A stretch of DNA of 64,000 nt from Hyphomicrobiales bacterium (GTDB lineage: Bacteria; Pseudomonadota; Alphaproteobacteria; Rhizobiales; Rhizobiaceae), in NCBI GenBank assembly GCA_900469615.1, contig UBYA01000021.1, positions 1 through 64,000 of the forward strand. Reading direction: 5' to 3'. How positions within the stretch are numbered: the first letter of the stretch is position 1; each line of letters starts with the position of its first letter. A program made the translations under genes and the position numbers. This document shows positions 43,955 through 52,862 of the stretch, one piece after another. The notes under the pieces were generated by a model that worked only from the letters and a program-made list of their open reading frames with translations, was not told the DNA's origin and ran no database searches.

Positions 43955-45004
43955 ATGATCCTCAATCCATTCGACGATCGCATGGAACGATCGAAGGCGA
44001 AGATCGCCATCACTTTCGGGCTGCTGATCGTATTTAATATCGTCGTGTGGATCTGGACGTGGCTGACCTTCGGCGACAGGCCGTCGCTTCTGGGGATTGC
44101 GCTTCTTGCCTATATGTTCGGGCTGCGCCATGCTTTCGATGCCGATCATATCGCGGCGATCGATAACGTCGTGCGCAAGCTGATCCAGGAAAAGAAGCAG
44201 CCCTATGCGGTCGGTTTCTTCTTTTCGCTCGGCCATTCCTCCATCGTCGTGATCGCCTCGATCCTGATTGCCGCCACGGCAGCCGCCATGCAGAGCCGGC
44301 TGAGTTCATTCCATGATATCGGCGGGGTCATCGGCACGACGGTCTCGGCAATCTTCCTGCTGCTGATCGGCATCGCCAATCTTTTCGTGCTCAGGGGCGT
44401 ATGGTCCGCCTTCAGGCGGGCGCAGCGGGGCGAGAGGATCGCAGACGAGGATCTGGACACGCTGCTCGCCGGAGGCGGCTTTCTGGCCCGGCTCTTCCGT
44501 CCGATGTTCAAGGTCGTCACCCGGTCCTGGCACATGTACCCGATCGGCTTCCTCTTCGGTCTCGGCTTCGACACCGCAACGGAAATCGGGCTGCTCGGCA
44601 TTTCCGCCGCGCAAGCCGCGCAGGGCATGTCCTTCTGGGCGATCCTCGTCTTCCCGGCGCTGTTTACCGCCGGCATGTCGCTGATGGATACGCTCGACAG
44701 CACGCTGATGACGGGCGCCTATGGATGGGCCGTCGTCAAGCCCGTTCGGAAGCTGTGGTATAATCTGACCATCACGGCCGCTTCCGTCGTCGTCGCCATC
44801 TTCATCGGCGGCATCGAGGCGCTGGGGCTGATCTCCGACAAGCTCGGCCTCGAAGGCGGCTTCTGGAGCTTCGTCGGCGAACTCAACGACAATCTTGCCA
44901 ATTTCGGCTTCGCCGTCGTCGGTATCTTCCTGCTGAGCTGGCTGGTCTCGACCGTGCTCTACAAAGCCAAGGGCTACGACAGCTTGCAGATCAACCGCTC
45001 ATGA
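43955..45004 (+). CDS. NiCoT-family nickel/cobalt permease
   Basis: A 349-residue inner-membrane transporter with eight helices. The NiCoT signature in helix 2 is RHAFDADHIAAIDN (H-A-x-D-A-D-H), backed by FFSLGHSSIVV, LFGLGFDTATEIGLLG and AGMSLMDTLDSTLMTGAYGW. These four segments bind and move Ni2+ or Co2+. Metal preference cannot be read from the sequence. No urease, hydrogenase or cobalamin genes are adjacent in the window. Confidence 0.93.
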   Translation: MILNPFDDRMERSKAKIAITFGLLIVFNIVVWIWTWLTFGDRPSLLGIALLAYMFGLRHAFDADHIAAIDNVVRKLIQEKKQPYAVGFFFSLGHSSIVVIASILIAATAAAMQSRLSSFHDIGGVIGTTVSAIFLLLIGIANLFVLRGVWSAFRRAQRGERIADEDLDTLLAGGGFLARLFRPMFKVVTRSWHMYPIGFLFGLGFDTATEIGLLGISAAQAAQGMSFWAILVFPALFTAGMSLMDTLDSTLMTGAYGWAVVKPVRKLWYNLTITAASVVVAIFIGGIEALGLISDKLGLEGGFWSFVGELNDNLANFGFAVVGIFLLSWLVSTVLYKAKGYDSLQINRS

Positions 45005-45090
45005 CGCATCATCGCGCCCGGGGTTCGAGAAAGACGTGACTGGAAATACGCGTCCGCTGTTCCAGTTATGCGCGATGAGGGGCCACGATC

Positions 45091-45624
45091 ATGATCCACA
45101 CAAGCCATATGTCCGGTCTGGCGCTCGCTGCTGGCGCCCTTTGCATCCTTGGGGCAAGCCCGGCCTCCGCACAGGCGGCCACGAACTGCTCCCTGCGTCC
45201 GGCCGTCAGCACGGAACGCCAAACCCTGACATGCGAACCGGGGCTTAGCATCACCGTCGAACGCGGCGCGCATTACCGGCTTGCGGACCGGAACCGCAAC
45301 GGCCGGGTGGATGCCATCGTGCTCGACAATAAGGCAGCTCTGATCGATGTCGACAGCAGCCATCTTAAAGGCGGGTTCGAAGTCGTGACGCCTCAGGCGA
45401 TCGCCGCCGTCCGCGGTACGCGATGGGCGGTCGACGTGCATGGCGACACGACATCCGTGCTTGTCTTGCGTGGCCGCGTTGCGGTCAACAAGGTATCGAC
45501 GGGGCAGGGCGTCACGCTCCGGCAAGGGCAGGGTGTCGATGCCGACCGCGGCCGCTCGCCCCTAAGTGTCACCCAATGGAGACCTTCGCGCATAAACGCC
45601 TTGATGGCTCGCCTCGGCCAGTGA
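45091..45624 (+). CDS. Periplasmic FecR-domain protein
   Basis: A 177-residue precursor with a signal peptide (MSGLALAAGALCILGASPAS, cleaved near SAQA). The mature domain matches the FecR fold: GLSITVERGAHYRL, the central FEVVTPQAIAAVRGTRWAVD (T-P-x-A-x-x-A-V-R-G-T signature), and SVLVLRGRVAVNK with VTLRQGQGVD. Pairing of a free-standing FecR domain with a CHASE2 sensor 13 nt downstream is common in alphaproteobacteria and suggests the FecR protein supplies or modulates the periplasmic input. Confidence 0.88.
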   Translation: MIHTSHMSGLALAAGALCILGASPASAQAATNCSLRPAVSTERQTLTCEPGLSITVERGAHYRLADRNRNGRVDAIVLDNKAALIDVDSSHLKGGFEVVTPQAIAAVRGTRWAVDVHGDTTSVLVLRGRVAVNKVSTGQGVTLRQGQGVDADRGRSPLSVTQWRPSRINALMARLGQ

Positions 45625-45637
45625 GATCCCGACGCCC

Positions 45638-47497
45638 ATGCGCAGACCATCGCCGCAGACGCTGATTGCGCTTATCCTGACTGCCGTTTGGGGGCTGGGC
45701 CTCGGTATCGCGCATCTGCACGGCGACATTCCCGTCGTCGATGCCGCGGAAGCGACGCTGACAAACCTTCGCAATAGCTTCGGGGGCAGTCGCCAACCGC
45801 CCGATCTCGTGACGATCGTCGCCATCGATGACGATACATCGCGTCTGGCCGGGCGTTATCCCTTGCCGAGAGCGACGCTCGCCAGGATCATCGATTCCAT
45901 TGCCGCCCTGGGGCCGAAAACCATCGCACTCGATGTGATTCTGGTCGATCCGGGCGATGAAGCCGGCGATGCGGCACTGGAGCAATCGCTCAGGCGAACC
46001 AAGGTCGTACTGGCCGCAGCCGGCGTCTTTCCCGAAAGCCGGCAACGGGTCGTCGACGACAGCAGGGAACCTCTCGCCCGCGTGCCGAGCGCGCTGCAAT
46101 TCCTCGAGCCGCAACAGCGGTTCGCCGACGTGGCGGCCTTTGGCATCGTGAACGTGCAGACCGATAAGACCGGAACGCCGCGGTTCGTCCCCATGCTGTT
46201 TCGCAGCGGCGAGCGGATCGAGCCATCCTTTTCCTTGCGCGTCGTTTCCGCCGCAACCGGCGAGCAGACCACCGTCATCTCCGACCATATCAAGATCGGC
46301 GACCGTTCCGTCCATACCGATAGCGGCTATCTCATGCCGCTATCGTTCTACGGTCCGCGCGGCACAATCCGCACCATCAGCGCCAGCACGGCCTTGAACG
46401 GACAGTTGCCGGAAGAGGCAATCAGGGATCACGTCGTCGTCATCGGAGCTACCGTTACCGGTGGCGGCGACGTCTTTCCGACCCCCTTCGACCCTGTTCT
46501 GCCCGGTGCCGAAGTCATATCCACCTCGATCACGCATCTGATTGCCGGAGACGGTCTGGTGCGTGATCGCGGCGTTCGTTTCATGGATCTTTATTTTGCC
46601 GTCGGCCTGCCGGTTGCGATTGTCGGCCTTCTTTGCTGGCGGCACAACACCATCGGCCTGGCAACGGCGCTATGCGTCGTCCTTGCCTGGCTGGCAATCA
46701 ATATCGCCGCTTTCAAGCACGGGATCTGGCTGAGTGCCGCCTTGCCGATTGCGGCGGCCGTGCCGCCGGTGCTGTTCTGCGGCGCCGCGCAGCTATGGCT
46801 TGGGCGCAGGCAGGCCACGCGCTTCGCCGAGCAGAGCGAACGGCTCCAACGCATCCAGGCGCCCGGTCTTGCCGAGCATCTTGCCCGCGATCCCGGCCTT
46901 CTCGCAAAGCCTGTCCACCAGGAAGCGGCGGTGATCTTCCTCGACATCAACGGCTTCACCGGTCTCAGCGAAGCAATCGGCCCCGCCGCCGTGCGGGAAT
47001 TGCTGAACACCTTTTACAATCTGGTCGACGAGGAAGTTACAGCTTGCGGCGGCGCCATCACCAGTTTCATGGGTGACGGCGTCATGATCCTTTTCGGCCT
47101 GCCCCGGCCGCAACCAGCCGATTCCGCCGATGCCGCACGTTGCTGCATTCGCCTGGCGGGAAGAATGAGAGGCTGGATCGCGTCGCTTCCTGAGGCGATC
47201 GCCTCGCGCATCGGCTTCAAGATCGGCGCGCATTTCGGCACCATCGTCGCCTCCAGGCTCGGTAGCGGCAACCGCCAGCAAATCACGGCAACCGGCGATA
47301 CGGTCAATGTTGCCAGCCGCCTGATGGAGGTTGCCGCCGGCAACCGGGCCGAAATCGCCATCAGCGATGAGCTGTTGCTTTCCGCAGGCGGCGACAGCAC
47401 ACCGTTCCAAGAAGGGAGCCTCGACGGCCCGATCGAAACAAGCTTGCGTGGCCGCGCCGGCTCGTTGGCCGTATGGCTCTGGCGCAGCCGGCCGTGA
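45638..47497 (+). CDS. CHASE2-domain class III adenylate/guanylate cyclase
   Basis: A 619-residue inner-membrane sensor. After one N-terminal helix, residues about 35-300 form a periplasmic CHASE2 domain (VTIVAIDDDTSRLAGRYPLP and the FYGPRGTIRTISA region), followed by two to three helices (ADGLVRDRG to about 385). The catalytic domain (about 420-600) has metal-binding aspartates in AVIFLDINGFTGLSEAIG and SFMGDGVMILFG and the transition-state region GDTVNVASRLMEV. The purine-recognition stretch reads RQQITATGD, with Gln where many adenylate cyclases carry Asp, so ATP versus GTP use should be tested. Confidence 0.9.
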   Translation: MRRPSPQTLIALILTAVWGLGLGIAHLHGDIPVVDAAEATLTNLRNSFGGSRQPPDLVTIVAIDDDTSRLAGRYPLPRATLARIIDSIAALGPKTIALDVILVDPGDEAGDAALEQSLRRTKVVLAAAGVFPESRQRVVDDSREPLARVPSALQFLEPQQRFADVAAFGIVNVQTDKTGTPRFVPMLFRSGERIEPSFSLRVVSAATGEQTTVISDHIKIGDRSVHTDSGYLMPLSFYGPRGTIRTISASTALNGQLPEEAIRDHVVVIGATVTGGGDVFPTPFDPVLPGAEVISTSITHLIAGDGLVRDRGVRFMDLYFAVGLPVAIVGLLCWRHNTIGLATALCVVLAWLAINIAAFKHGIWLSAALPIAAAVPPVLFCGAAQLWLGRRQATRFAEQSERLQRIQAPGLAEHLARDPGLLAKPVHQEAAVIFLDINGFTGLSEAIGPAAVRELLNTFYNLVDEEVTACGGAITSFMGDGVMILFGLPRPQPADSADAARCCIRLAGRMRGWIASLPEAIASRIGFKIGAHFGTIVASRLGSGNRQQITATGDTVNVASRLMEVAAGNRAEIAISDELLLSAGGDSTPFQEGSLDGPIETSLRGRAGSLAVWLWRSRP

Positions 47498-47520
47498 ACC
47501 GCAACGACATCCATCACGGT

Positions 47521-48120
47521 TCAGTCGTACCACATCGGGACGATCGAAATCACAAGAAGGCCGGCAAGGGCGATATTGATCGCGCGCCATTGCCATCTCG
47601 TCTTCAGCAAGCGCGCCAGCATGTGGCCGAGGATACACCAGATGGCCAGCGAAAAGGCGGCGATCAGGCAAAAGGTCGATCCGAGCAATATCGCAAGCCT
47701 CAAAGGCCCCGTTGCCAGCGCGGCGAAAGAGGCTGCGGCGCTGATCGTCATGGCCCAACCCTTCGGATTGTGCCACAGCATCCAGACGCCTGCGACGAAA
47801 CCCGTGGGCTTCGTCATCTCCCTTGCATGATGCGGCTCGCCGCTTCTGCCGATCCGAACGGCAAGCCAGATCAGGTAAAGCGTGCCGAGAGCCTTCATGA
47901 CGATTTGCAGCATCGGCAGGGCCATCAATACGCCACCAAGCCCTGCGGCGGCAGCACAAGCCATGGAACCCAAGCCGAAAGCAAAACCCGTCATCACGGG
48001 TATCGACCGACGAAAGCCGAAATGCGCGCCGGATGCGGTCGCAAGCGTCGTCGCGCCGCCGGGCGTTATGGTCGAAACCAGCGCGAAGAGCATCAGCGGC
48101 AACAAGGATTCGGTCGGCAT
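47521..48120 (-). CDS. LysE/RhtB-family exporter
   Basis: A 199-residue inner-membrane protein with about six helices, typical of amino-acid exporters. The family signature at the N terminus is LLPLMLFALVSTITPGGATT, followed by FGFRRSIPVMTGFAFGLGSM and WMLWHNPKGWAMTISAAAS. The start at MPTESLLPL is supported by GGAG nine bases upstream; an earlier in-frame ATG adds 25 atypical residues. It is divergent from a LysR-type regulator, the standard arrangement for LysE-type exporters and their inducible regulators. Confidence 0.88.
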   Translation of the reverse strand: MPTESLLPLMLFALVSTITPGGATTLATASGAHFGFRRSIPVMTGFAFGLGSMACAAAAGLGGVLMALPMLQIVMKALGTLYLIWLAVRIGRSGEPHHAREMTKPTGFVAGVWMLWHNPKGWAMTISAAASFAALATGPLRLAILLGSTFCLIAAFSLAIWCILGHMLARLLKTRWQWRAINIALAGLLVISIVPMWYD

Positions 48121-48210
48121 TCCGGGCTTCTCCATTTTCGGAGAAAGGAATAGATAACCGCATGTCATCAGGAAAACGAATATTGAAGGCGCCATGCATT
48201 AGCAATTATA

Positions 48211-49095
48211 ATGCGGATCATGATTAGAAACTTCGACATAGCTATCATCCGGACCTTCGCCGCCGTTGCCGACCATGGCAGCATGACCGTCGCTGCCAAT
48301 ATGCTCCATATGACGCAAGGCGCGATCAGCCAGCAGATCAAGCGGCTGGAGGATATGCTGAGCTGCGCCTTGTTCGAGCGGGACAGGCGTGGATTGCGGC
48401 TGACCGAGGCAGGCGAGCGGCTGCTCGGCAATGCCCGCCGTCTGCTGACGCTGAATGACGAAATATGGGACGACATGACGGAAAGGGCCGTTCGCGGCAG
48501 CGTCCGGCTCGGCGTTCCCTACGATCTCGTCGGCGCGACATTGGCACCTGTGCTGAAGTCCTATGCCGAGCGCCACCCTCAGGTGGAGATTTCGCTGGCT
48601 TGCGCGTCATCGCCGGAACTGCTGGAGGAACTCGCGAAGGGAACCATCGACCTATGCGTGGTGGAAGAGCCGTTCGGCGTGTCGCAAGGCGAATGCCTTG
48701 GTGTCGAGCGGCTTGTGTGGGTGGGGGCAAGGGCCGGCAACGCCCATCGCAAGGTGCCGCTGCCGATCTCGATGGTTGCCGATACATGCGCCTTCCGGTC
48801 GTCGGTCTTTGCGGCACTTGGCAAAGACGGGCTGCGTTGGCGGACGGTTTTCGAGAACGGCAATATTGAGGCGACAACGGCAACGGTGCGGACCGACCTC
48901 GCGGTTACGGCGTGGCTCGTCTCCACCGTTCCGGCCGATCTCGATATTCTCACCGTCGAACACGGCCTGCCCGAACTGCCGGTTTTTGCGATCAACCTGC
49001 ATTTGCCCAAGGGAGGGGCAACGCCGCAGGCGCTGGAGCTTGCCCGCCATATCCGCGAGGGCATGGTGCGGCCGCGTCAACCCGCGGCCGCCTGA
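48211..49095 (+). CDS. LysR-family transcriptional regulator
   Basis: A 294-residue regulator. Residues about 5-65 are the winged helix-turn-helix (IAIIRTFAAVADHGSMTVAA, then MTQGAISQQIKRLEDML). The rest is the periplasmic-binding-protein-like effector domain (RGSVRLGVPYDLVGATLAPV onward). An ATG three codons downstream (48220, MIRNFDI) could be the start; neither has a convincing Shine-Dalgarno. Divergent placement from the LysE-type exporter suggests it activates that gene in response to the exported amino acid. Confidence 0.9.
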   Translation: MRIMIRNFDIAIIRTFAAVADHGSMTVAANMLHMTQGAISQQIKRLEDMLSCALFERDRRGLRLTEAGERLLGNARRLLTLNDEIWDDMTERAVRGSVRLGVPYDLVGATLAPVLKSYAERHPQVEISLACASSPELLEELAKGTIDLCVVEEPFGVSQGECLGVERLVWVGARAGNAHRKVPLPISMVADTCAFRSSVFAALGKDGLRWRTVFENGNIEATTATVRTDLAVTAWLVSTVPADLDILTVEHGLPELPVFAINLHLPKGGATPQALELARHIREGMVRPRQPAAA

Positions 49096-49121
49096 GCATC
49101 CATCGGCTCCGGACGCGCGGC

Positions 49122-50213
49122 TTATGCCGCCTTCGGCAGCGGGCCGACATAGCGCGACTGCGGGCGGATCAGGCGCCCGTCGAGTGTCTGCTCGCGGGCA
49201 TGGGCGATCCAGCCGACCGTGCGGCCGATCGCAAAGACGCCGGTGAAGGCGTTGCGCGGGAAACCGAGCGCATCGAGCAGCAGCGCGGTATAATATTCGA
49301 CATTGACGTCGAGAGGACGATCCGGCTTGCGCTCCTTCAGCAGCGCCAGTGCCGCCGCTTCGATAGCCTCCGCCAAAGCGATGCGTCCGGCATCCGCCTG
49401 TCCGCTCGTAAAGATCGGCTTCAATGCGGACTTCAGGGCATCTGCCCGGGGATCGCGGACGCGATAGATGCGATGACCGAAGCCCATCAGCCGCTCGCCG
49501 TGATCGAGCGCCTGCGACAGCCAGGCGCGGGCATTTTCGGGCTTCCCGACACCATCGAGCATATCGAGGACCGGGCCGGGAGCGCCGCCATGCAGCGGCC
49601 CCTTGAGGGCGCTGATCGCCGCGAGCACGGAGGAGGTCAGGCCGGCGTGGGTCGAGGCGATGACGCGCGAGGCGAACGTCGATGCATTTAGGCCGTGGTC
49701 GGAAATCGTCACCAGATAGGCATCGAGCCCTGCCGTCTGCTCCGCCGTCGGCGCGCGCGCCGTGAGCATGCGCAGGATATCGGCCGATTGGGAAAGCGAT
49801 GCATCCGGCTCGATCGGCGCCTCGCCCTTCTGCAGACGCAGGACTGCCGGCAGGAAGACAGCCGGCGCTGCCATCAGATGAATCGCCGTGGCAAGGTCCT
49901 CGCCGTCACCGAGGCGAGCCAGCAGTGCCCGCACGGCATCTACCGGCGGCAGAGCGAGCAGGGCGGCATCGGCTGCCTTCACATGCGCAAAAAGGTCAAC
50001 GCGGGCCACCCCGAGCCGGGCGCGGAGGGAGGCGACATCGATATGCTCGTCGAACAGACCATCGAGCAGCAGCGCGGCGACATCCTCGAAGCGGCTGGTT
50101 GCCACAAGATCGTCCAGCGATACGCCGCGGATGATCAGCCGGCCGGCAGCACCATCGACATCGGATAGCTTGGTTTCGGCTGCAATGACATCTTCAAGAC
50201 CACTTTTCATCAT
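49122..50213 (-). CDS. Citrate synthase family protein
   Basis: A 363-residue citrate/methylcitrate synthase homologue. Conserved active-site elements are ALKGPLHGGAPGPVL (His), MGFGHRIYRVRDPRADAL (His and phosphate contact) and the C-terminal NVEYYTALLLDALG followed by GRTVGWIAHAREQ. In the last block the residue corresponding to the catalytic Asp of classical enzymes (N-V-D-x-Y) is Glu. The protein is shorter than the main hexameric GltA (about 430) and is more like archaeal/Gram-positive types. It is divergent from a gene encoding an HTH-fused homologue, which may regulate it. It may be a second, conditional citrate or 2-methylcitrate synthase. Confidence 0.88.
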   Translation of the reverse strand: MMKSGLEDVIAAETKLSDVDGAAGRLIIRGVSLDDLVATSRFEDVAALLLDGLFDEHIDVASLRARLGVARVDLFAHVKAADAALLALPPVDAVRALLARLGDGEDLATAIHLMAAPAVFLPAVLRLQKGEAPIEPDASLSQSADILRMLTARAPTAEQTAGLDAYLVTISDHGLNASTFASRVIASTHAGLTSSVLAAISALKGPLHGGAPGPVLDMLDGVGKPENARAWLSQALDHGERLMGFGHRIYRVRDPRADALKSALKPIFTSGQADAGRIALAEAIEAAALALLKERKPDRPLDVNVEYYTALLLDALGFPRNAFTGVFAIGRTVGWIAHAREQTLDGRLIRPQSRYVGPLPKAA

Positions 50214-50253
50214 TGTTCTCCTTTGACTATGCGATTAGATCGGACCTAACTTT

Positions 50254-50284
50254 ATTGACGTCAATCTTGATGCAATTGATCAAT
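50254..50284. promoter_or_regulatory. Twin palindromes in the citrate-synthase divergent promoter
   Basis: ATTGACGTCAAT (50254-50265) and ATTGATCAAT (50275-50284) are both perfect palindromes whose centres are exactly 20 bp apart, two helical turns. They lie between the two divergent citrate-synthase genes, close to both start codons. They fit cooperative operator half-sites, most simply for the HTH-citrate synthase protein itself. Confidence 0.55.
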
Positions 50285-50294
50285 ATGAGGAACG

Positions 50295-51431
50295 ATGAGC
50301 TGGCTGACGGCGGAGCAGGCGCTGAACCTGCTGGGAACGAAATCACAGACGCTCTACGCCAATGTCAGCCGAGGCCGCATCCGGGCGAAGCCGGATCCCG
50401 CGGATACCCGGCGCAGCCTGTATTTCGCCGATGACGTCAAGCGGCTGGCCACCCGCCATGCGGGCCGGCGCAAGACGGAGGCGGTGGCAGCCGAAACCAT
50501 TCAATGGGGCGATCCCGTCTTGCCGTCGGCGCTGTCGACGGTTTCAAGCGGCAGGCTCTTCTATCGCGGCAAGGATGCGGCAACGCTGGCGGAAAATGCA
50601 CGGCTGGAGGATGTCGCGCTGCTGCTCTGGGACATGAAGCGGCCGTTGCTGTTCGAGGAAAGCGAGACGCGGCAAGAGCTTCCGTCGCTGAATGCCGCTT
50701 TCTCCGTTCTTGCCGGGCGCATAATGAACGACCTGCCATCCCTCGGGCGCTCGCTTCCGGCCTTGCAGAACGAAGCGGAAAGCGTATTCGGCACCGTCGC
50801 CGGGGCTTTGGCCCCCGGCGCATGGGACCAACCGCTGCATCAGCGTCTTGCCGCTGCCTGGAACCGCCCCGATGCCGGCGATCTGATACGCCGCAGCCTG
50901 GTATTGCTCGCCGATCATGAACTGAATGCCTCGACATTCACCGCCCGTATCACCGCGTCTGCCGGCGCAACGCTGTCCGCCGCCACCTTGTCCGGCCTTT
51001 CCACGCTGACGGGACCGCTGCATGGCGGCGCGTGGCAGAGCGTGCGCTCGCTGATCGCGCGGGCGGCAAGGGCCGGGGTGGATGAGGCGGTGCGCGGCTA
51101 CTTGGCGGAGGGGCGCCCATTGCCGGCCTTCGGCCATCAGCTTTATCCGGACGTCGATATTCGCGCCGAGGCGTTGCTGGGTTGCTTCACGCTGCCTCCG
51201 CTCTTTGCCCAGGTTCGCGATGTCGGCGAGCAACTGGTCGGCGAACGCGTCAATGTCGACTTCGCCTTGACGGCTATGACCCATGCCTATCATCTTCCCG
51301 AGGATGCGCCGCTGATTATCTTCGCATTGGCGCGCACAGTGGGCTGGCTTGCTCATGCCATGGAGCAGGCAACGAGCGGCAGGCTGATTCGCCCGCGCGC
51401 CCGCTATGTCGGGCCACCCACCGAGCCGTGA
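50295..51431 (+). CDS. Helix-turn-helix / citrate synthase fusion protein
   Basis: A 378-residue protein. Residues about 1-60 look like a MerR/excisionase-type DNA-binding module (SWLTAEQALNLLGTKSQTLY, then RIRAKPDPADTRRSLYFADD), and residues about 70-378 form a citrate synthase domain. The active-site His in LTGPLHGGAW and the Asp in NVDFALTAM are kept. The second motif reads FGHQLYPDVDIRAEAL, losing the Arg (now Gln) and the Pro of the usual GHRxYxxxDPR. It is probably a transcription factor that uses the synthase fold to sense oxaloacetate, acyl-CoA or citrate. Catalysis is doubtful but not excluded. Confidence 0.85.
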   Translation: MSWLTAEQALNLLGTKSQTLYANVSRGRIRAKPDPADTRRSLYFADDVKRLATRHAGRRKTEAVAAETIQWGDPVLPSALSTVSSGRLFYRGKDAATLAENARLEDVALLLWDMKRPLLFEESETRQELPSLNAAFSVLAGRIMNDLPSLGRSLPALQNEAESVFGTVAGALAPGAWDQPLHQRLAAAWNRPDAGDLIRRSLVLLADHELNASTFTARITASAGATLSAATLSGLSTLTGPLHGGAWQSVRSLIARAARAGVDEAVRGYLAEGRPLPAFGHQLYPDVDIRAEALLGCFTLPPLFAQVRDVGEQLVGERVNVDFALTAMTHAYHLPEDAPLIIFALARTVGWLAHAMEQATSGRLIRPRARYVGPPTEP

Positions 51432-51718
51432 GGTTTCGCTCCTGCAACCCGGACCGACAGGGGCGGCCTGTTGAGAAATTGTCCAATCCATCAGGAAAAC
51501 AGAACAGCGAAATACGGCTTTCCTCGACATAGGCAAAGCGCGATCATGGTAAAATGCGGGAGGTTTCGGCCTGCGATATCACAGATGCGTGAGCGAGCGA
51601 ATTTTTGTTCGCTGCCTGGCCCGCGCATAGCTCGCCCGTCATTTGTTCATTGGAAAATATTGCGAAATGTCTTTATGGAGTATTCAAAACGATTAAAACC
51701 GTCCTAGGAGACTGACAT

Positions 51719-52744
51719 ATGCAAATCGGAATGATTGGCCTTGGCCGTATGGGCAATAACATGGTGCAGCGCCTGATGAGGGGCGGTCACAGTGCGGTTG
51801 TTTTCGATGCGCGTCAGGAAAGCATCGCGGCACTCGAACAGCTCGGCGCCACCGGCAGCAAGTCGCTCGAAGATTTCGTATCGAAGCTCGCGAAGCCGCG
51901 TGTCGTCTGGCTGATGCTGCCCGCCGCAATCGTCGATCAGGAACTGGCAGCGATCGTTCCGATGCTGGAAGAGGGCGACATCGTCATCGATGGGGGCAAC
52001 TCCTATTATCATGACGACATTCGTCGCGCCGAAGAGCTGAAGCCGAAGGGCATTCACTATGTCGACGTCGGCACCAGTGGCGGCGTTTTCGGCCTGGAGC
52101 GCGGCTATTGCCTGATGATCGGCGGAGAGAAGGAAACCGTCCAGCATCTGTCGCCGATTTTCGCAACGCTGGCGCCCGGCGTCGGCGACGTCGCTCCGTC
52201 GGCGATGCGCTCCGAAGAAGCCGCCAGGAACAGCACCGCGGAGCAGGGCTACCTGCATTGCGGTCCGTCGGGTGCCGGCCATTTCGTCAAGATGGTCCAC
52301 AACGGCATCGAATACGGCCTGATGGCGGCCTATGCCGAAGGCCTCAACGTGCTGCGCCATGCCAATATCGGCAAGCAGGACGCCGAGAAGGACGCCGAAA
52401 CCGCGCCGCTCTCCCACCCGCAGTATTATCAGTACGATCTCGACATCGCTGAAATCTCCGAAGTCTGGCGCCGCGGCAGCGTGATCACGTCCTGGCTGCT
52501 CGACCTCACCGCCGATGCCCTGCACGGCGACGCAGCGCTTTCGCAGTATGCCGGCCGTGTTTCCGATTCCGGCGAAGGACGCTGGACGATTTCGGCTGCG
52601 ATCGACGAAGGCGTGCCGACGCCGGTGCTCAGCGCGGCGCTTTACGGCCGCTTCGCCTCGCGCGGCAACGACGATTACGCCAACAAGGTTCTCTCCGCCA
52701 TGCGCGCCGGCTTCGGCGGCCATCACGAGAAGCCGGCCAAGTAA
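51719..52744 (+). CDS. gnd: 6-phosphogluconate dehydrogenase, decarboxylating
   Basis: A 341-residue enzyme of the shorter GndA/YqeC type that oxidises 6-phosphogluconate to ribulose 5-phosphate and CO2 in the pentose phosphate pathway. The coenzyme-binding fold starts MQIGMIGLGRMGNNMVQRLM, the substrate loop is IDGGNSYYHDDIRRA and TSGGVFGLERGY, and the catalytic Lys is in GAGHFVKMVHNGIEYGLM. AGGAG lies eight bases before the ATG. A terminator follows 27 nt after the stop codon. Zwf and Pgl genes are not in the window. Confidence 0.94.
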   Translation: MQIGMIGLGRMGNNMVQRLMRGGHSAVVFDARQESIAALEQLGATGSKSLEDFVSKLAKPRVVWLMLPAAIVDQELAAIVPMLEEGDIVIDGGNSYYHDDIRRAEELKPKGIHYVDVGTSGGVFGLERGYCLMIGGEKETVQHLSPIFATLAPGVGDVAPSAMRSEEAARNSTAEQGYLHCGPSGAGHFVKMVHNGIEYGLMAAYAEGLNVLRHANIGKQDAEKDAETAPLSHPQYYQYDLDIAEISEVWRRGSVITSWLLDLTADALHGDAALSQYAGRVSDSGEGRWTISAAIDEGVPTPVLSAALYGRFASRGNDDYANKVLSAMRAGFGGHHEKPAK

Positions 52745-52770
52745 TCGATCCATCGATTGGATGGGCTATC

Positions 52771-52803
52771 AGCCGGGTGGGTCAAACCTCCCGGCTTTTG
52801 TTT
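52771..52803 (+). terminator. Rho-independent terminator after gnd
   Basis: AGCCGGG (52771-52777) pairs with CCCGGCT (52790-52796), with further GG/CC pairing around a TCAAA loop, and TTTGTTT follows. It is 27 nt past the gnd stop codon. Confidence 0.82.
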
Positions 52804-52862
52804 GCCGGGCATGGCAAAGTCCACATGGCGGGATTGCACGCTGCGCATTTTCCGGAATGGGT

